Below, piece after piece: positions 24,856-32,631 of a DNA stretch of 64,000 nt. The stretch comes from Paraburkholderia aspalathi. GTDB lineage: Bacteria; Pseudomonadota; Gammaproteobacteria; Burkholderiales; Burkholderiaceae. The stretch lies in the NCBI RefSeq assembly GCF_900116445.1, contig NZ_FPBH01000003.1, positions 310,001 to 374,000 of the forward strand, read 5' to 3'. Every line of letters begins with the position of its first letter. Position 1 is the stretch's first letter. The notes under the pieces are model-generated. The model had not been told where the DNA came from. It did not search any database and saw nothing but the letters and a program-made list of their open reading frames with translations. The position numbers were made by a program, and so were the translations under genes.

Positions 24856-25743
24856 CTAGGCCAGCGCAAGCTGTTCGGCCAGATACGAGTAGACCGTCGA
24901 GATTCGGCGAATATGCCCCGACTCCGGATGCCTGAGCAGCCATAGCTGGGTTTCGCACTCATCCAGCGGATCGGACAACTGGATGAGGTCGCTCCGCCCC
25001 TCGGCAAGGAATAAAGGAATCAGTCCCACACCCAGGCCCGCGGCAATCGCCTCGGCGACGGACACGATGCTATTCACCTCGTATCGCGGCTCAAGCTTCG
25101 GGTAGTGCCGCTTCCGCCACAGCACGGACGGATGCTCCGGCAATGCCTCGTCCGGCGCAATCCAGGCATAACTGGATAAATTAGCCATGCTTAACTTCGG
25201 GATGTAACTCCCCTCGGAACCGAAAAGGGCCACGCGTATGCGCCCGAGGCGCTTGCCCACCAGGTGATCGGGTGGCTGCTTGGTCGCCCGCACCGCAATA
25301 TCCGTATCGCGCTTGCTCAGGCTCACCTTTTCGTTACTGGCGTTGAGCTTGATCTGCAGCAAGGGTTGGCTCGTCGCCAGTCCTTTCAGTGCCGGCAGGA
25401 TCAGCCCATGCAGAATCGTATCGGTCGTGGTGACTCTCACCGTCCCGGTGATCAATCCATCCTGCCGCGGCAGCACGACGGTATGAATGCTTTCCAGCAC
25501 CGCCTCGATCTGCTCTGCGCCCTGCACGAGGTTCAATGCCAGCTCGGTCGGTAGTGAGCCCGCACGCGACCGCTCGAACAGGCGCTGGCCGAGTCCCTTC
25601 TCGAGCCGGCGGATCGTCCGGAACACAGTGGAACTGTCGACGCCCAGCCGCTTGCCGGCCTCCACCATGGTGCCCGCCCTAGTCAGGGTCAGCACGACTT
25701 CCAGGTCCGATGGCGCCAGTTTGAATTGCGTTTTTGCAAGCAT
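24856..25743 (-). CDS. LysR family transcriptional regulator
   Basis: A 295-residue LysR regulator: N-terminal helix-turn-helix (LTRAGTMVEAGKRLGVDSSTVFRTIRRLEKGLGQRLFER, about residues 18-56) and an effector-binding domain (about 85-290). The start MLAKTQFKLAPSDLEVV at 25743 fits family length; an in-frame Met three codons earlier is possible. It diverges from the DoxX gene across 79 bases and probably regulates the DoxX-GST-GST unit. The inducer is unknown; the genes it faces suggest electrophile or thiol stress. Confidence 0.88.
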   Translation of the reverse strand: MLAKTQFKLAPSDLEVVLTLTRAGTMVEAGKRLGVDSSTVFRTIRRLEKGLGQRLFERSRAGSLPTELALNLVQGAEQIEAVLESIHTVVLPRQDGLITGTVRVTTTDTILHGLILPALKGLATSQPLLQIKLNASNEKVSLSKRDTDIAVRATKQPPDHLVGKRLGRIRVALFGSEGSYIPKLSMANLSSYAWIAPDEALPEHPSVLWRKRHYPKLEPRYEVNSIVSVAEAIAAGLGVGLIPLFLAEGRSDLIQLSDPLDECETQLWLLRHPESGHIRRISTVYSYLAEQLALA

Positions 25744-25822
25744 TGGATGCATCCATGTCCATTTACGAGGCCCGACTGCAATGTAATCGTACTGCAGACC
25801 CGTACTTTCGACAGGATAAAAA

Positions 25823-26245
25823 ATGGATGCATCGAACCGCCAATGGGGCATCACGCTGCTTCGCGTTTCACTGGGCGTGATGTGGATTGCCCATGCGATG
25901 TTGAAGCTGCTGGTGTTCACATTGCCCGGCACGGCGACGTACTTCGAATCCGTGGGATTCCCCGGCTTTCTCGCCTACCCCACCTTTGCCATGGAGCTTG
26001 TCGGCGGCACTGCACTGATTCTCGGTCTCTACGCGCGGCAATTCGCGCTGATCCTGACGCCGCTGATGCTCTGCGCCGCCTCGGTGCATTTTCACAATGG
26101 CTGGGTCCACACGAGCCCCGGCGGCGGATGGGAATATCCGATCTTTCTGGCGGTGTCGCAGATCGCGCTGTGGCTGATGGGCGATGGCGCCCTGGCGACC
26201 CGGCGAACCCCTCGCTTCACGCTGGATACGCTCGTTCGCGCGTAG
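25823..26245 (+). CDS. DoxX family membrane protein
   Basis: A 140-residue protein with four predicted membrane helices (about residues 10-32, 50-70, 75-95, 108-128) and the DoxX pattern LLRVSLGVMWIAHAMLKL, SVGFPGFLAYPTFAMELVGG. DoxX-like proteins are linked to redox and thiol stress, without a defined reaction. It is the first gene of a unit with two glutathione S-transferase genes (gaps of 59 and 58 bases), divergent from a LysR gene. Confidence 0.85.
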   Translation: MDASNRQWGITLLRVSLGVMWIAHAMLKLLVFTLPGTATYFESVGFPGFLAYPTFAMELVGGTALILGLYARQFALILTPLMLCAASVHFHNGWVHTSPGGGWEYPIFLAVSQIALWLMGDGALATRRTPRFTLDTLVRA

Positions 26246-26304
26246 ACGCGCAAACGGCCCATCCGCACGAATACGCATCGTCATCTTCGCTTGTGAGGCA
26301 AAGC

Positions 26305-26925
26305 ATGTCTATGAAGCTCTACCTATCCCCTGGCGCCTGTTCCCTGGCCGTCCATATCGCACTGCGCGAAGTGGGCACGTCGTTCGAGATCGTCAAGGTC
26401 GATCTGGCGACCCATCAGGCCGGATCCGGCTCGGACTATTACCAGGTCTCGCCGAATGGCTATGTGCCCCTGCTGGAAATTGCCGACGGTTCGCGCCATA
26501 CCGAGACAGCCGCCCTCCTGCAGTACATCGGCGACGTGTTTCCCGCGCAGCGGCTGATCCCGCCATCCAGCGACGCCGAAGCGCGACTGAAGGTCGTCCA
26601 GTGGCTGGCTTTCATTGCCACCGAATTGCATAAGACCTTCAGTTGGCTTTGGTCGAAGGAAACCGCCGAGTCCACGGCCGACGCCTGCCGGAAGAAACTG
26701 GCCGACCGGCTCCAGATGCTCGATCGCCACCTTGCCAATCATCGGTACCTGGCCGGACCTGACTTCACGGTGGCCGACGCGTACGGATTCACCATCGTCA
26801 ACTGGGCGAACTTTCTCAACATTAGCCTGCAGCCCTTTCCTCACGTCATCGACTATCAGGCCCGTGTGGCGAAGCGCCCCGCGGTTCGCGATGCGATGCT
26901 GGCCGAAGGCCTGCTCAAATCCTAG
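26305..26925 (+). CDS. Glutathione S-transferase (beta-class like)
   Basis: A 206-residue cytoplasmic enzyme: thioredoxin-like N-terminal domain (MKLYLSPGACSLAVHIALRE, with the Ser-Pro-Gly-Ala-Cys-Ser stretch of bacterial beta-class GstA; glutathione-binding ETAALLQYI at about 66) and an all-helical C-terminal domain with the N-capping box FTVADAY. It conjugates glutathione to electrophiles. The start ATG at 26305 follows GAGG. Middle gene of the DoxX-GST-GST unit. Confidence 0.9.
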   Translation: MSMKLYLSPGACSLAVHIALREVGTSFEIVKVDLATHQAGSGSDYYQVSPNGYVPLLEIADGSRHTETAALLQYIGDVFPAQRLIPPSSDAEARLKVVQWLAFIATELHKTFSWLWSKETAESTADACRKKLADRLQMLDRHLANHRYLAGPDFTVADAYGFTIVNWANFLNISLQPFPHVIDYQARVAKRPAVRDAMLAEGLLKS

Positions 26926-26983
26926 CTCCACGATCACACATCGATGGCGTGGAACGCCGTCGATCCCTCAGGGGGATATAGCC

Positions 26984-27670
26984 ATGTCACTTGTACTCGT
27001 CAGTCATCACCTTTGCCCCTACGTCCAGCGCGTCGCCATCGTACTCGCCGAAAAAGGCGTGCCGTTCGAACGGCGCAACATTGACCTCGCCAATAAGCCC
27101 GCGTGGTTCTCGGCCATTTCTCCGCTGGGCAAGACCCCTTTGCTGCTGGTGGACGACCAGCCGATTTTCGAATCGGCGGTGATCTGCGAATACCTGGAGG
27201 ATGTGTTCCCTCCCCGCCTGCATCCGGCCGATCCGCTTGAGCGCGCACGGCACCGGGCATGGATGGAATTCGGTTCGACGATCCTTAACACGATCTGGAA
27301 ATTCTACGTCGCGCCCAACCGGGCCGCGCTCGACCAGCAGTGTCGGGAACTCGTGTCGCAATTCGGGCGGGTAGAGGCGGAACTCCGGACGCCACCGTTC
27401 TTTGCCGGCACGCACTTCAGCGTGGTAGACGCCGTCTTCGGCCCCATCTTCCGCTATTTCGATGCCTTCGCACGCATCGCTGATTTTGGCATCTTCAATA
27501 CGACTCCCAAGGTGAATGCCTGGCGTCACGCGCTTGGCGCGCGCGCATCTATCGCCAACGCCGTCGGGGCGGACTATCACGATCGACTGGACGATTTTCT
27601 GCGGATGCGCCATTCGGAGATATCGAGACTCATGGAACAAGGCACATCGAAACAACAAGCCTTGGCGTGA
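26984..27670 (+). CDS. Glutathione S-transferase family protein (omega/DHAR-like N-terminus)
   Basis: A 228-residue protein whose N-terminal thioredoxin-like domain has the CPYVQR motif (Cys11) of Cys-type glutathione transferases and reductases, unlike the Ser/Tyr-type enzyme upstream; GKTPLLLVDDQPIFESAVICEYLED is the glutathione-binding part. The C-terminal helical domain has FAGTHFSVVDAVFGP. Cys-type members usually reduce mixed disulphides or dehydroascorbate, or deglutathionylate adducts. Together with the upstream enzyme it could conjugate and then release a toxic electrophile (inference). Confidence 0.88.
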   Translation: MSLVLVSHHLCPYVQRVAIVLAEKGVPFERRNIDLANKPAWFSAISPLGKTPLLLVDDQPIFESAVICEYLEDVFPPRLHPADPLERARHRAWMEFGSTILNTIWKFYVAPNRAALDQQCRELVSQFGRVEAELRTPPFFAGTHFSVVDAVFGPIFRYFDAFARIADFGIFNTTPKVNAWRHALGARASIANAVGADYHDRLDDFLRMRHSEISRLMEQGTSKQQALA

Positions 27671-27820
27671 TGATGATCGCATAGCGACGAATCATCGTAC
27701 TGGATTCCATTAACGGCAACACCGCTCCGATCACCCCTTCCGCCCGGTCATCGTCCGGGCAAAATGCCCCTCTGACGCTTCTCAAACGTGCGCTGCTGGT
27801 CATCCGTGCATGGTCCACCA

Positions 27821-27894
27821 TTCAGTTATTCCGATAGATACCCATCACAGAATTGCATTTTGTTATTTCCTGAACTGGCGTAATTTTCGAGGCG
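27821..27894. promoter_or_regulatory. Shared LysR-type promoter element, copy B
   Basis: Ungapped partner of 23440-23513 (about two thirds identical), about 200 bases upstream of the methyltransferase gene. It keeps the left half-site TTCAGTTATTCCGATAGAT and the TGGCGTAATTTTC block; the right arm CGGAA seen in copy A is displaced to CAGAA. This suggests the LysR protein encoded at 22547-23437 also acts here. Confidence 0.6.
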
Positions 27895-28016
27895 TCGATG
27901 GCGCGATGTATTTTCAACACCTAACCCACCTGAGCGTCGAGATTTTTTAAGAGTAGAAATGAATCGGATTAATCATCCTACGATTTTAAGTACCACATAT
28001 TAATTACATTGAAATC

Positions 28017-28045
28017 GCGAAGACGCGATATCCATGCGTCTTCGC
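28017..28045. repeat. Perfect 10-bp hairpin in the leader of the biosynthetic operon
   Basis: GCGAAGACGC and GCGTCTTCGC pair around a nine-base loop (GATATCCAT), 49 bases upstream of the methyltransferase start. There is no following T-run. It could stabilise the leader or be a protein-binding site. Confidence 0.55.
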
Positions 28046-28094
28046 CACTTAAAGCAAGCGGTCTTCTTTAAAGATTCCAACAGGGAGGGACTCC

Positions 28095-29147
28095 ATGCAA
28101 CCGTATCATCGTGAGGAGTTGTGGTTTCCATGCTCACTGGACATTCTCGCCTGGGATGAACACTTTCATGCGCTGATGCTCGGCGATCGCTTGCGCATGA
28201 CCGCCTACGAGGCCGCAATCAAGTGCGCCGTGCGCCCTGGCGATATTGTCGTCGACCTGGGTACTGGCACGGGGATCCTTGCCCATTGGGCCTGCGAGGC
28301 AGGCGCGCGCCGGGTCTACGGTATCGAATGCAGCCATAGCGTCCTCGAAATGGCAAAGCAGCGCCTGGCGCAAGCCGGCTACGAGAATCGTTTCATCGGC
28401 ATCCACGCGCTATCGTACGCAGTCGAACTGCCCGAGAAAGCCGACCTCATCATCTCGGAGATCATCGGCAACATCGGCGACAACGAGGATTGCACCGCCA
28501 TCCTCGCCGACGCCAGGCGCCGCATGCTTGCCCCGGGCGGTCGCATGCTGCCGCAGAACATCGCGACGTACTTCGTGCCGGTCAGTGCACCCGCCGTCCA
28601 CGGACAGATCCTCAGCGGCGTCTGCCAGTCCGTCAGCGAGACGCAGGATGTGCGCAAGCTGCTCGATACCCTCGGACTGGCGTCGCCGTTCGACGTGTAC
28701 TACGACGTCATCTTGCCCCGTTCGACCTACCTGGCCGAGGCAAGGCCCGGGCTCTGCTTCGACTTCTGCCAGGGCGTCAATCCCACGGCCTATGCGATCA
28801 CGTTGCGATTCACGGCAAAGACGTCCGGATCGGTGACTGGTTTCAAGGGTTTTTTCGTCGCGCAACTCGCCGATACGGTGATTCTCGATATTGAAGGCGA
28901 GGATCACGGCGACGGGCAGTACTCGGACAGCTGGAAGCATTGCTATCTGCCGCTCGAACATCCGCTCGACGTTCAGACCGGCGACATCGTCGTGTTCACC
29001 CTCGTGCGTCGCGAAGCGGATCGGTCGACCTCTCCGTTTTCCTGTCGCTACACCTGGCGCGCGACGGTGGCACCTCCCGATGACAGCAACACGTTTGCAT
29101 CAACCCCGAAGCGGCAAGAGCAACACCTCGGGATCGCGGCCGGCTGA
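28095..29147 (+). CDS. PRMT-like SAM-dependent methyltransferase
   Basis: A 350-residue class I methyltransferase resembling eukaryotic-type protein arginine methyltransferases. SAM-binding motif I VDLGTGTG is at residues 53-60, the ribose-binding acidic residue in YGIE at 78, and a double-Glu-like loop SEIIGNIGDNED at 121-132 in the place of the PRMT SExMG...E hairpin. The C-terminal half has a PRMT-like barrel pattern (SWKHCYLPLEHPLDVQTGDIV). Such proteins are rare in bacteria; one known relative, SznE, methylates free L-arginine in streptozotocin synthesis. Here it precedes an arginine-hydroxylase-like gene, so free arginine or an arginine-derived guanidine is a plausible substrate. A strong ribosome-binding site (GGGAGGGA) lies five bases before the ATG. 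Confidence 0.8.
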   Translation: MQPYHREELWFPCSLDILAWDEHFHALMLGDRLRMTAYEAAIKCAVRPGDIVVDLGTGTGILAHWACEAGARRVYGIECSHSVLEMAKQRLAQAGYENRFIGIHALSYAVELPEKADLIISEIIGNIGDNEDCTAILADARRRMLAPGGRMLPQNIATYFVPVSAPAVHGQILSGVCQSVSETQDVRKLLDTLGLASPFDVYYDVILPRSTYLAEARPGLCFDFCQGVNPTAYAITLRFTAKTSGSVTGFKGFFVAQLADTVILDIEGEDHGDGQYSDSWKHCYLPLEHPLDVQTGDIVVFTLVRREADRSTSPFSCRYTWRATVAPPDDSNTFASTPKRQEQHLGIAAG

Positions 29148-29246
29148 CGGACGGACGTTATTCATTCGCGTTACGTGCGGCGCGTTTTACGGAATACCGC
29201 GCATAAATTGTATCTCCGATCCATAGACCAATCAGGATATTAAGGT

Positions 29247-30470
29247 ATGCAAAACATATTCGCCGAACAGGATAGGACCGTGTTCTCCGACACCCGTATC
29301 GTGCCGCTGAAAAGTCACGATCCGGAGGGACTCGCCGATATCACGCAGCATGAAATCCTGGCGCTGCGCACCGACCACAACCTGGCCGATGCCCACACCC
29401 ATCAACGCCAGTCGGCCACGCAACGGAACATCGTGAACCGTTTGCCGCAGCTATGGTATGAGTCGGAGGAATTGACCCAGCACGCGCTCGAACAGCGCTT
29501 CATCCAGAAGTTTTTCGCGCTACACCAGCAGAAAACAGCACTCGAACTCAATCGAAGCATGCTGTTCTACGCGGCGTCGATCGCCATGATGGCGGTGGCC
29601 ACATTCATCATGCGCCGGCGCATGACGGTCAGCCTGATAGATCCGTGCTTCGACAACCTGCATGACATCCTCGCGAACATGCACGTGCCGCTATTGCCGT
29701 TGAAGGAAGAAATCCTGACCTCTGGACCTGGGCTGTACACCCGCCTGGAAAACACCGTGACCGGTGATGTCCTTGCCCTGGTCGACCCCAACAATCCGAC
29801 GGGCGCCAGCCTGCTGACCCGGGGCGGCGAAACGTTCGACGAACTCATCCGCTACTGCAGAGACCATCACAAGATTCTGATGATCGATCTGTGCTTTGCC
29901 TCCTTCGCCCTGATGGACCCGCAACTCGGCCGGCTGGACATTTACCAACGCCTGGAGGCATCGGGCATCAGCTATCTGGTGATTGAAGACACCGGCAAGA
30001 CGTGGCCGGTACAGGACGCGAAGTGCGCCCTGCTGACCTGTAGCAGCGATTTGCACGCGGAGGTCTACTGCATCCAGACCAGCATCCTGCTGAACGTCTC
30101 CCCGTTCATCCTCAACATGCTGAGCGCCTACCTGGACGACTCGAAGGCGGACGATTTCACGTCGATCAAGTCGGTGCTGGACGAGAATCGCACCTACCTT
30201 CGCCACACCCTGTCCGGGTCGCGGCTAGGGCTGATCGAGCCCGAGGTCCCCGTGAGCGTGGCGTGGCTGGAGATCAAGTCGCCGGAGCTGACGGCCACGA
30301 CGCTGCGCGAGCTGGCCTATGGCAACGACGTGTATGTGTTGCCCGGCACCTATTTTTTCTGGAGTCGCCCCCGTGTGGGCGAACGCTTCATACGCATCGC
30401 CCTCGCCCGCGACCCGGCCCGGTTCCGCGCCTCGATCGACAAACTGAAAGAGACCCTCGATGCCCTCTGA
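29247..30470 (+). CDS. rohP: PLP- and O2-dependent L-arginine hydroxylase-like protein (RohP/MppP family)
   Basis: A 407-residue fold-type-I PLP protein. It has the N-terminal feature HNLADAHTHQ (His50 in NLADxH) that I associate with MppP/RohP, where this His lies on a flexible N-terminus over the active site; also PNNPTG (181-186), Asp214 (MIDLCF) for the pyridine nitrogen and Lys251 (EDTGKTWPVQDAK) as the Schiff-base lysine. RohP hydroxylates L-arginine at C4 using only PLP and O2; MppP makes a keto-arginine. The downstream aldolase, di-iron oxygenase and Rieske genes favour the RohP role. It starts the tightly coupled set: the next gene overlaps by 11 bases. A plain aminotransferase is the alternative. 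Confidence 0.78.
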   Translation: MQNIFAEQDRTVFSDTRIVPLKSHDPEGLADITQHEILALRTDHNLADAHTHQRQSATQRNIVNRLPQLWYESEELTQHALEQRFIQKFFALHQQKTALELNRSMLFYAASIAMMAVATFIMRRRMTVSLIDPCFDNLHDILANMHVPLLPLKEEILTSGPGLYTRLENTVTGDVLALVDPNNPTGASLLTRGGETFDELIRYCRDHHKILMIDLCFASFALMDPQLGRLDIYQRLEASGISYLVIEDTGKTWPVQDAKCALLTCSSDLHAEVYCIQTSILLNVSPFILNMLSAYLDDSKADDFTSIKSVLDENRTYLRHTLSGSRLGLIEPEVPVSVAWLEIKSPELTATTLRELAYGNDVYVLPGTYFFWSRPRVGERFIRIALARDPARFRASIDKLKETLDAL

Positions 30471-30975
30471 GAACACCCCACGCGTGATCGAGTTCTTCGA
30501 TGCCTCGGTCTTTCTTGGAATGAACAGCGACGACGAAATGGCGCGGGTGGCCTGCAAGAACTTCTTCGCGTCACGGATGGATCGCTCATTGTCGACCAGC
30601 CTCGAGCAGGTGGGGTTTTGCGACAACGTGATCTGGCGCTACGCCCGCGAACTGCAGGATGTCTATTACCCGTTCATGGATCTGCTCCACAGCATCGTCG
30701 CCATCCAGCGGCGCCCCTACAGCGATGAGCAACTGCATCGGGCACAACATGACGAAGACCTGACCGGATTGCCCGCCAGCGATCGCCTGCTGTGCAGCCA
30801 GGTCCATACCAGCGGCGGTCGACTCTACACCCTGCGGCCGCACCTGATACGGCACCTGCAGATCGCGGCCTCGCCACCACCAACGGGCCATGAGCTTACT
30901 TTTCCGCCACCCGCCGAGGCGCTTTACCGGGCCTCGCTGGCCCTGCGCGTCCCTCTATCGGAGTTGCGTGAATGA
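30460..30975 (+). CDS. rohQ: Small PIN-like protein, candidate RohQ-type cyclisation enzyme
   Basis: A 171-residue soluble protein with no membrane helix. It starts IEFFDASVFLGMN, resembling the first strand and Asp of a PIN-like fold, followed by VACKNFFASRMDRSLSTSLEQVGFCDNVIW and DVYYPFMDLLHS. I associate this pattern with a family of unknown function (DUF6190, from memory) found in such clusters. By position between the rohP- and rohR-like genes it corresponds to RohQ, which I recall as converting guanidinoacetaldehyde to 2-aminoimidazole. It overlaps both neighbours (11 bases upstream; ATGA downstream), so it is made in step with them. The functional claim rests on gene order. Confidence 0.6.
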   Translation: MPSENTPRVIEFFDASVFLGMNSDDEMARVACKNFFASRMDRSLSTSLEQVGFCDNVIWRYARELQDVYYPFMDLLHSIVAIQRRPYSDEQLHRAQHDEDLTGLPASDRLLCSQVHTSGGRLYTLRPHLIRHLQIAASPPPTGHELTFPPPAEALYRASLALRVPLSELRE

Positions 30976-31772
30976 ACAACCGGATCGAAGGCATCATGGC
31001 ACCGCTGGTCACGCCGCTGCGCGAGGACGGTTCGGTATGCGAGGACAGCGTGCGCCGGCTCATCGACAGCCTGCGAGGCGATGCTACGGCGCTGTTGCCG
31101 ACGCTCAGTTCCGGCGAAGGCGGCCAGCTAAGCCGAATCCAGTGGGAGGAAATGGTTCGTTACACCGTCCATCACGCCGAAGGACTGCCGGTGTATCCGG
31201 GCGCGATCGTCCTGAGCGATGACGAATTATTTTCGCGCATCGAGTTCGCGACGCAGGAAGGTGCCGCCGGTATGACCGTGGTGATCCCGCCGCTGGGCGG
31301 CGACGCCACGGCGTCCGCGCAGGCGCATCTCGAACTCGTACTGGAGCGGTCGCCGCTGCCGCTGTTTCTGTATCACCTGGGTACCGAAGGCGACGCCGAG
31401 ATGCTGGTCGATGCGCTGAGCACCATCGGCCGCCTTCCGCGCGTACTCGGCCTCAAGGAATCGAGTCGCCGGCCAGAGATCGTCCAGGCATTGAATGCGC
31501 GTGGGCTGCCCTGCGGCATCCTGCAAGGTTGGGAGGATCTACTCTGGAAGGCGCCAGGCGCCCATGGACTGGCCGTTGCGTTAGCCAATCTCGAGATCGG
31601 CGTCTGCGCCGAGATGTGGCGATCGCCGACACCGGCCGGACAAAGCCGGATCATGACGTATTGCAACCGGTATGGCCTCTTCGACGACGACTGGTACGCC
31701 GGCATCAAAGCCGAACTGTACCGCCGGGGCGTGCTATCCACGCCGCTCACTGCCACCACGGCGTGCGCCTAA
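30972..31772 (+). CDS. rohR: DapA/NAL-superfamily aldolase, candidate RohR-type retro-aldolase
   Basis: A 266-residue TIM-barrel protein of the dihydrodipicolinate synthase/N-acetylneuraminate lyase superfamily: MAPLVTPLREDG at the start, Schiff-base Lys162 (VLGLKESS) and active-site Tyr134 (LFLYHLG). It is shorter than DapA (about 292) and lacks the usual GTTGE loop (here LLPTLSSGEG), so it is unlikely to make lysine precursors. In the azomycin pathway such an enzyme cleaves 4-hydroxyarginine to guanidinoacetaldehyde plus a three-carbon fragment. The ATGA overlap with the previous gene and the oxygenase gene 10 bases later support that role. Confidence 0.78.
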   Translation: MNNRIEGIMAPLVTPLREDGSVCEDSVRRLIDSLRGDATALLPTLSSGEGGQLSRIQWEEMVRYTVHHAEGLPVYPGAIVLSDDELFSRIEFATQEGAAGMTVVIPPLGGDATASAQAHLELVLERSPLPLFLYHLGTEGDAEMLVDALSTIGRLPRVLGLKESSRRPEIVQALNARGLPCGILQGWEDLLWKAPGAHGLAVALANLEIGVCAEMWRSPTPAGQSRIMTYCNRYGLFDDDWYAGIKAELYRRGVLSTPLTATTACA

Positions 31773-31782
31773 GGAGGCCGCC

Positions 31783-32631
31783 ATGGAAGCAGTCCAAGGC
31801 TTCGCCCCTTTATGGTCGCAGCGCCACCTTTTCCAGTGGAATGGCGCGTGCCTCGATCCACCCACCTATGACTCGCTCGTCGCCTACGAATCACCTTGGA
31901 TCGACGCCCTTATCGGCGCGTCGTGCGATCCGCGACCGGTCAATTCCTACCGTGATTTCCAGACCGCACTGGCGGGGCTGATCGACAGCGATGCCAGTGC
32001 GCCGAATGAAAGCGTGACGTTCCTGGCACACGAGGCGACCCGTCGACAATTTCAGGTCATCGTGGAACAGTTCGCCATCGACGGATTGACCGAGGCACTT
32101 GCATTCCTCGCCATCCTGCCGCGGCTCCCGCTGCGCGCGCAGATGGCGGTACAACGCATCCTGCTCGATGAGTTCGGTTGCGGGAACATCGAGATGGCCC
32201 ATTCGCAGCTCTACTGCGATCTGTTGCAGGAACTCGGCTCGCCCGTCGTACTTGAACACTTCGTGGCCTTGGCACTCGACCCCGTGTTCGAGTTCGTCAA
32301 CGTCTTTCACTGGATGACCAAGCGGGCGGCACACGTGGAGTATTTTCTCGGCGCGCTCGCCTGGTTCGAAGGCGTCGTGCCCACCCTGTTCGCTCCCTAT
32401 GTTTCCGCCTGCCAACGGCTGAAGATCACCGCGCATCATTACTACAGCGAACACGTGCATATCGATGTGTTCCATGCGCGCAGCGCCCTGATGGCGATCC
32501 GCGAGACCGCGCGCAGCCAGCCGTTCGACTACGCCCGGGCTTGGCAGGGCGTGCGCCTGGCCCACGCCACGGCGAACCAGGCGTTCGAAGCTGCCATCGC
32601 GCTGGCCCGTCAGGACCGGAGTACCGCATGA
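31783..32631 (+). CDS. rohS: Haem-oxygenase-like di-iron oxygenase (HDO), candidate RohS-type N-oxygenase
   Basis: A 282-residue all-helical protein with the complete metal-ligand set of haem-oxygenase-like di-iron oxygenases: E95, E130, H140 (E-X9-H), E196, and H224, D228, H231 (H-X3-D-X2-H in EHVHIDVFH). The E-X9-H and H-X3-D-X2-H spacings equal those I recall for the N-oxygenase SznF. In the azomycin pathway an enzyme of this type oxidises 2-aminoimidazole to 2-nitroimidazole. AAGGAGG lies five bases before ATG 31783. The Rieske gene overlaps its stop (ATGA), so an electron donor is made alongside. Other HDO reactions (fatty acid or amino acid oxidation) cannot be excluded by sequence alone. 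Confidence 0.78.
   Translation: MEAVQGFAPLWSQRHLFQWNGACLDPPTYDSLVAYESPWIDALIGASCDPRPVNSYRDFQTALAGLIDSDASAPNESVTFLAHEATRRQFQVIVEQFAIDGLTEALAFLAILPRLPLRAQMAVQRILLDEFGCGNIEMAHSQLYCDLLQELGSPVVLEHFVALALDPVFEFVNVFHWMTKRAAHVEYFLGALAWFEGVVPTLFAPYVSACQRLKITAHHYYSEHVHIDVFHARSALMAIRETARSQPFDYARAWQGVRLAHATANQAFEAAIALARQDRSTA

Larger units (their letters stand above)
27671..28094. other. Intergenic control region before the biosynthetic operon
   Basis: A 424-base AT-rich region without a convincing gene. It holds copy B of the shared promoter element (27821-27894), a perfect hairpin (28017-28045) and a GGGAGGGA ribosome-binding site before the methyltransferase gene. Transcription of the downstream operon most likely starts between 27895 and 28010. 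Confidence 0.6.

Noticed and set aside
30972..31772. The aldolase considered as dihydrodipicolinate synthase (dapA)
   Set aside because: It lacks the GTTGE loop, is short, and is coupled to oxygenase genes rather than lysine genes.
31783..32631. The oxygenase considered as a TenA- or PqqC-type protein
   Set aside because: A full seven-ligand di-iron set with E-X9-H and H-X3-D-X2-H spacing is present, which those metal-free families lack.
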